A stretch of DNA of 6,633 bases from Chloroflexota bacterium (GTDB lineage Bacteria; Chloroflexota; Limnocylindria; Limnocylindrales; CSP1-4): positions 1-6,633 of the forward strand of contig JADGQH010000188.1 in the NCBI GenBank assembly GCA_017881985.1. Reading direction: 5' to 3'. Under the pieces are notes generated by a model. That model saw only the letters and a list, made by a program, of their open reading frames with translations. It made no database searches and was not told the origin of the DNA. A program made the position numbers and the translations under genes. Positions 5,637 through 6,633 of this stretch are shown piece after piece (within the stretch, counting starts at the first letter, position 1; the number at the start of each line of letters is the position of its first letter).

Positions 5637-6633
5637 ATGACGGAACGCGACGCGGCCACCGGACGGACATTCGTCATCGTAGGCGCCGGGCTCGCCGGGG
5701 CGAACGCCGCCGCGCACCTCCGCAAGAAGGGCTTCGATGGGCGGATCGTGCTCTTCGGGGAGGAACGCGACCGTCCCTACGAGCGACCGCCCCTCTCGAA
5801 GGAGTATCTCCGGAGCGCGAAGGAGCGCGACGAGCTGGATGTCCACGCGGGGGGCTTCTACACGGAGCAGGCCATCGACCTGCGGACCTCTTCGCGCGTG
5901 ACGGCGATCGACGTTCCGTCGAGGGACGTCGTCCTCGAGGACGGGGCCCGGATCCACTACGACCGGCTGCTCCTCGCGACCGGCGCGCTGCCCCGTCGGC
6001 TCGACGTTCCCGGGAGCGACCTTGCCGGCATCCACCTGCTCCGCACCATCGCGGACGCCGAGGCGATCCGGGACCGGGCCGTTGCGGCGCGCCGGGTCGT
6101 CGTCATTGGCGGCGGGTGGGTCGGCTCGGAGGTCGCGGCGTCCCTCCGCGAGCTCGGGGTGACGGTCGCCCTCGTCGCGCCCGGCTCGACGCCGCTCGAG
6201 CGCGTCCTCGGACCGGAGATCGGCGCGGTCTATCGCGACCTCCATGCGGGCCACGGCGTCGAGCTGCACCTCGACCAGCGCGCCGTCGCCTTCCATGGCG
6301 GCACCGCGGTCGAGGCGGTCGAGACGGCCGACGGGACGCGCATCGAGGCCGATCTCGTCGTGGTCGGGGTGGGGGCCCGGCCCCGGACCGACCTGGCCGC
6401 GGCGGCCGGCATCGAGGTCGGCGACGGGATCCACGTTGACGAGCACCTCGAGACGAGCGTGCCCGGGATCTTCGCCGCCGGGGACGTGGCGGCCGCATGG
6501 CACCCCTTCTTCGGGACGCGCATTCGCGTGGAGCACTGGGACAACGCGCGGCGCCAGGGCCGGATCGCCGCCCAGAACATGCTGGGAGGCGCCGATCCGT
6601 ACGCCCGCATTCCCTACCTCTACTCGGACCAGT
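5637..6633 (+). CDS. FAD-dependent NAD(P)H:ferredoxin reductase-type oxidoreductase, 3' end missing
   Basis: This flavoprotein of the rhodocoxin/putidaredoxin reductase and AIFM3 type would pass electrons from NAD(P)H through FAD to a [2Fe-2S] ferredoxin or Rieske protein, for an oxygenase or P450. The 332 residues present include the N-terminal FAD-binding GAGLAG (16-21) in a Rossmann strand FVIVGAGLAG; YERPPLSKEYL (48-58), typical of the family; ATGALPR (114-120); the NAD-binding GGGWVGSE (158-165) inside VVVIGGGWVG; VGVGARPRTDLA (243-254); the second FAD motif GIFAAGDVA (277-285); and VEHWDNARRQG (298-308). It runs off the window at YLYSDQ, where relatives read F-W-S-D-Q; about 60-80 residues of the C-terminal domain are probably missing. 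ATG 5637 follows a GAGGG ribosome binding site by seven bases. It has its own promoter and so is not part of the thioesterase operon. Which ferredoxin or oxygenase it serves cannot be seen. Confidence 0.9.
   Translation, partial: MTERDAATGRTFVIVGAGLAGANAAAHLRKKGFDGRIVLFGEERDRPYERPPLSKEYLRSAKERDELDVHAGGFYTEQAIDLRTSSRVTAIDVPSRDVVLEDGARIHYDRLLLATGALPRRLDVPGSDLAGIHLLRTIADAEAIRDRAVAARRVVVIGGGWVGSEVAASLRELGVTVALVAPGSTPLERVLGPEIGAVYRDLHAGHGVELHLDQRAVAFHGGTAVEAVETADGTRIEADLVVVGVGARPRTDLAAAAGIEVGDGIHVDEHLETSVPGIFAAGDVAAAWHPFFGTRIRVEHWDNARRQGRIAAQNMLGGADPYARIPYLYSDQ

Noticed and set aside
4525..5670. Minus-strand open frame of 381 codons opposite the thioesterase
   Set aside because: The plus strand encodes a clear thioesterase with family motifs; the antisense product has none.
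5616..6536. Minus-strand open frame of 306 codons opposite the reductase
   Set aside because: The plus strand shows all FAD/NAD motifs; long antisense frames are expected at this GC content.

Overview
The window is about 70% G+C or higher by eye, with third codon positions almost all G or C, GTG as well as ATG starts, and genes packed tightly on the plus strand. It looks like the chromosome of a high-GC, free-living bacterium. A Chloroflexota lineage of the Limnocylindria/Ellin6529 type, or an actinobacterium, would fit. That placement is an inference from composition and gene style; no rRNA or marker phylogeny is available here. I see no mobile element, CRISPR array, tRNA or rRNA.

Layout. 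(1) Positions 1-1605 encode a very long disordered, charged Arg-Gly / Ala-Pro-Lys protein or C-terminal tail, probably nucleic-acid binding, with its 5' end possibly outside the window. (2) 1622-2941 is the DNA polymerase III delta' (clamp-loader) subunit, followed by an acylphosphatase (2938-3327) that overlaps it by four bases (GTGA). (3) 3378-3644 is a small helical hypothetical gene with a weak promoter in front of it and possibly a leaderless start. (4) After a short spacer carrying a 7-bp tandem repeat and a TANNNT -10 box, a compact run begins: an unknown helical protein (3739-4128), then one base later a PD-(D/E)XK nuclease-fold protein (4130-4807), then an acyl-ACP thioesterase (4804-5610) overlapping by ATGA. 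(5) An AT-rich promoter island with a perfect TTGACA lies inside the 3' end of the thioesterase gene. It drives a FAD/NAD ferredoxin reductase-type gene (5637 to the window end, incomplete).

How the genes fit together. The left part (charged tail protein, holB, acyP) reads as a housekeeping replication-linked cluster. The middle part (helical protein, nuclease-like protein, thioesterase) is arranged as one translationally coupled transcript. It pairs a putative nuclease with an unknown partner and a lipid enzyme, and this is the least conventional part of the window. The reductase is an independent transcription unit whose electron-acceptor partner would lie beyond the right edge.
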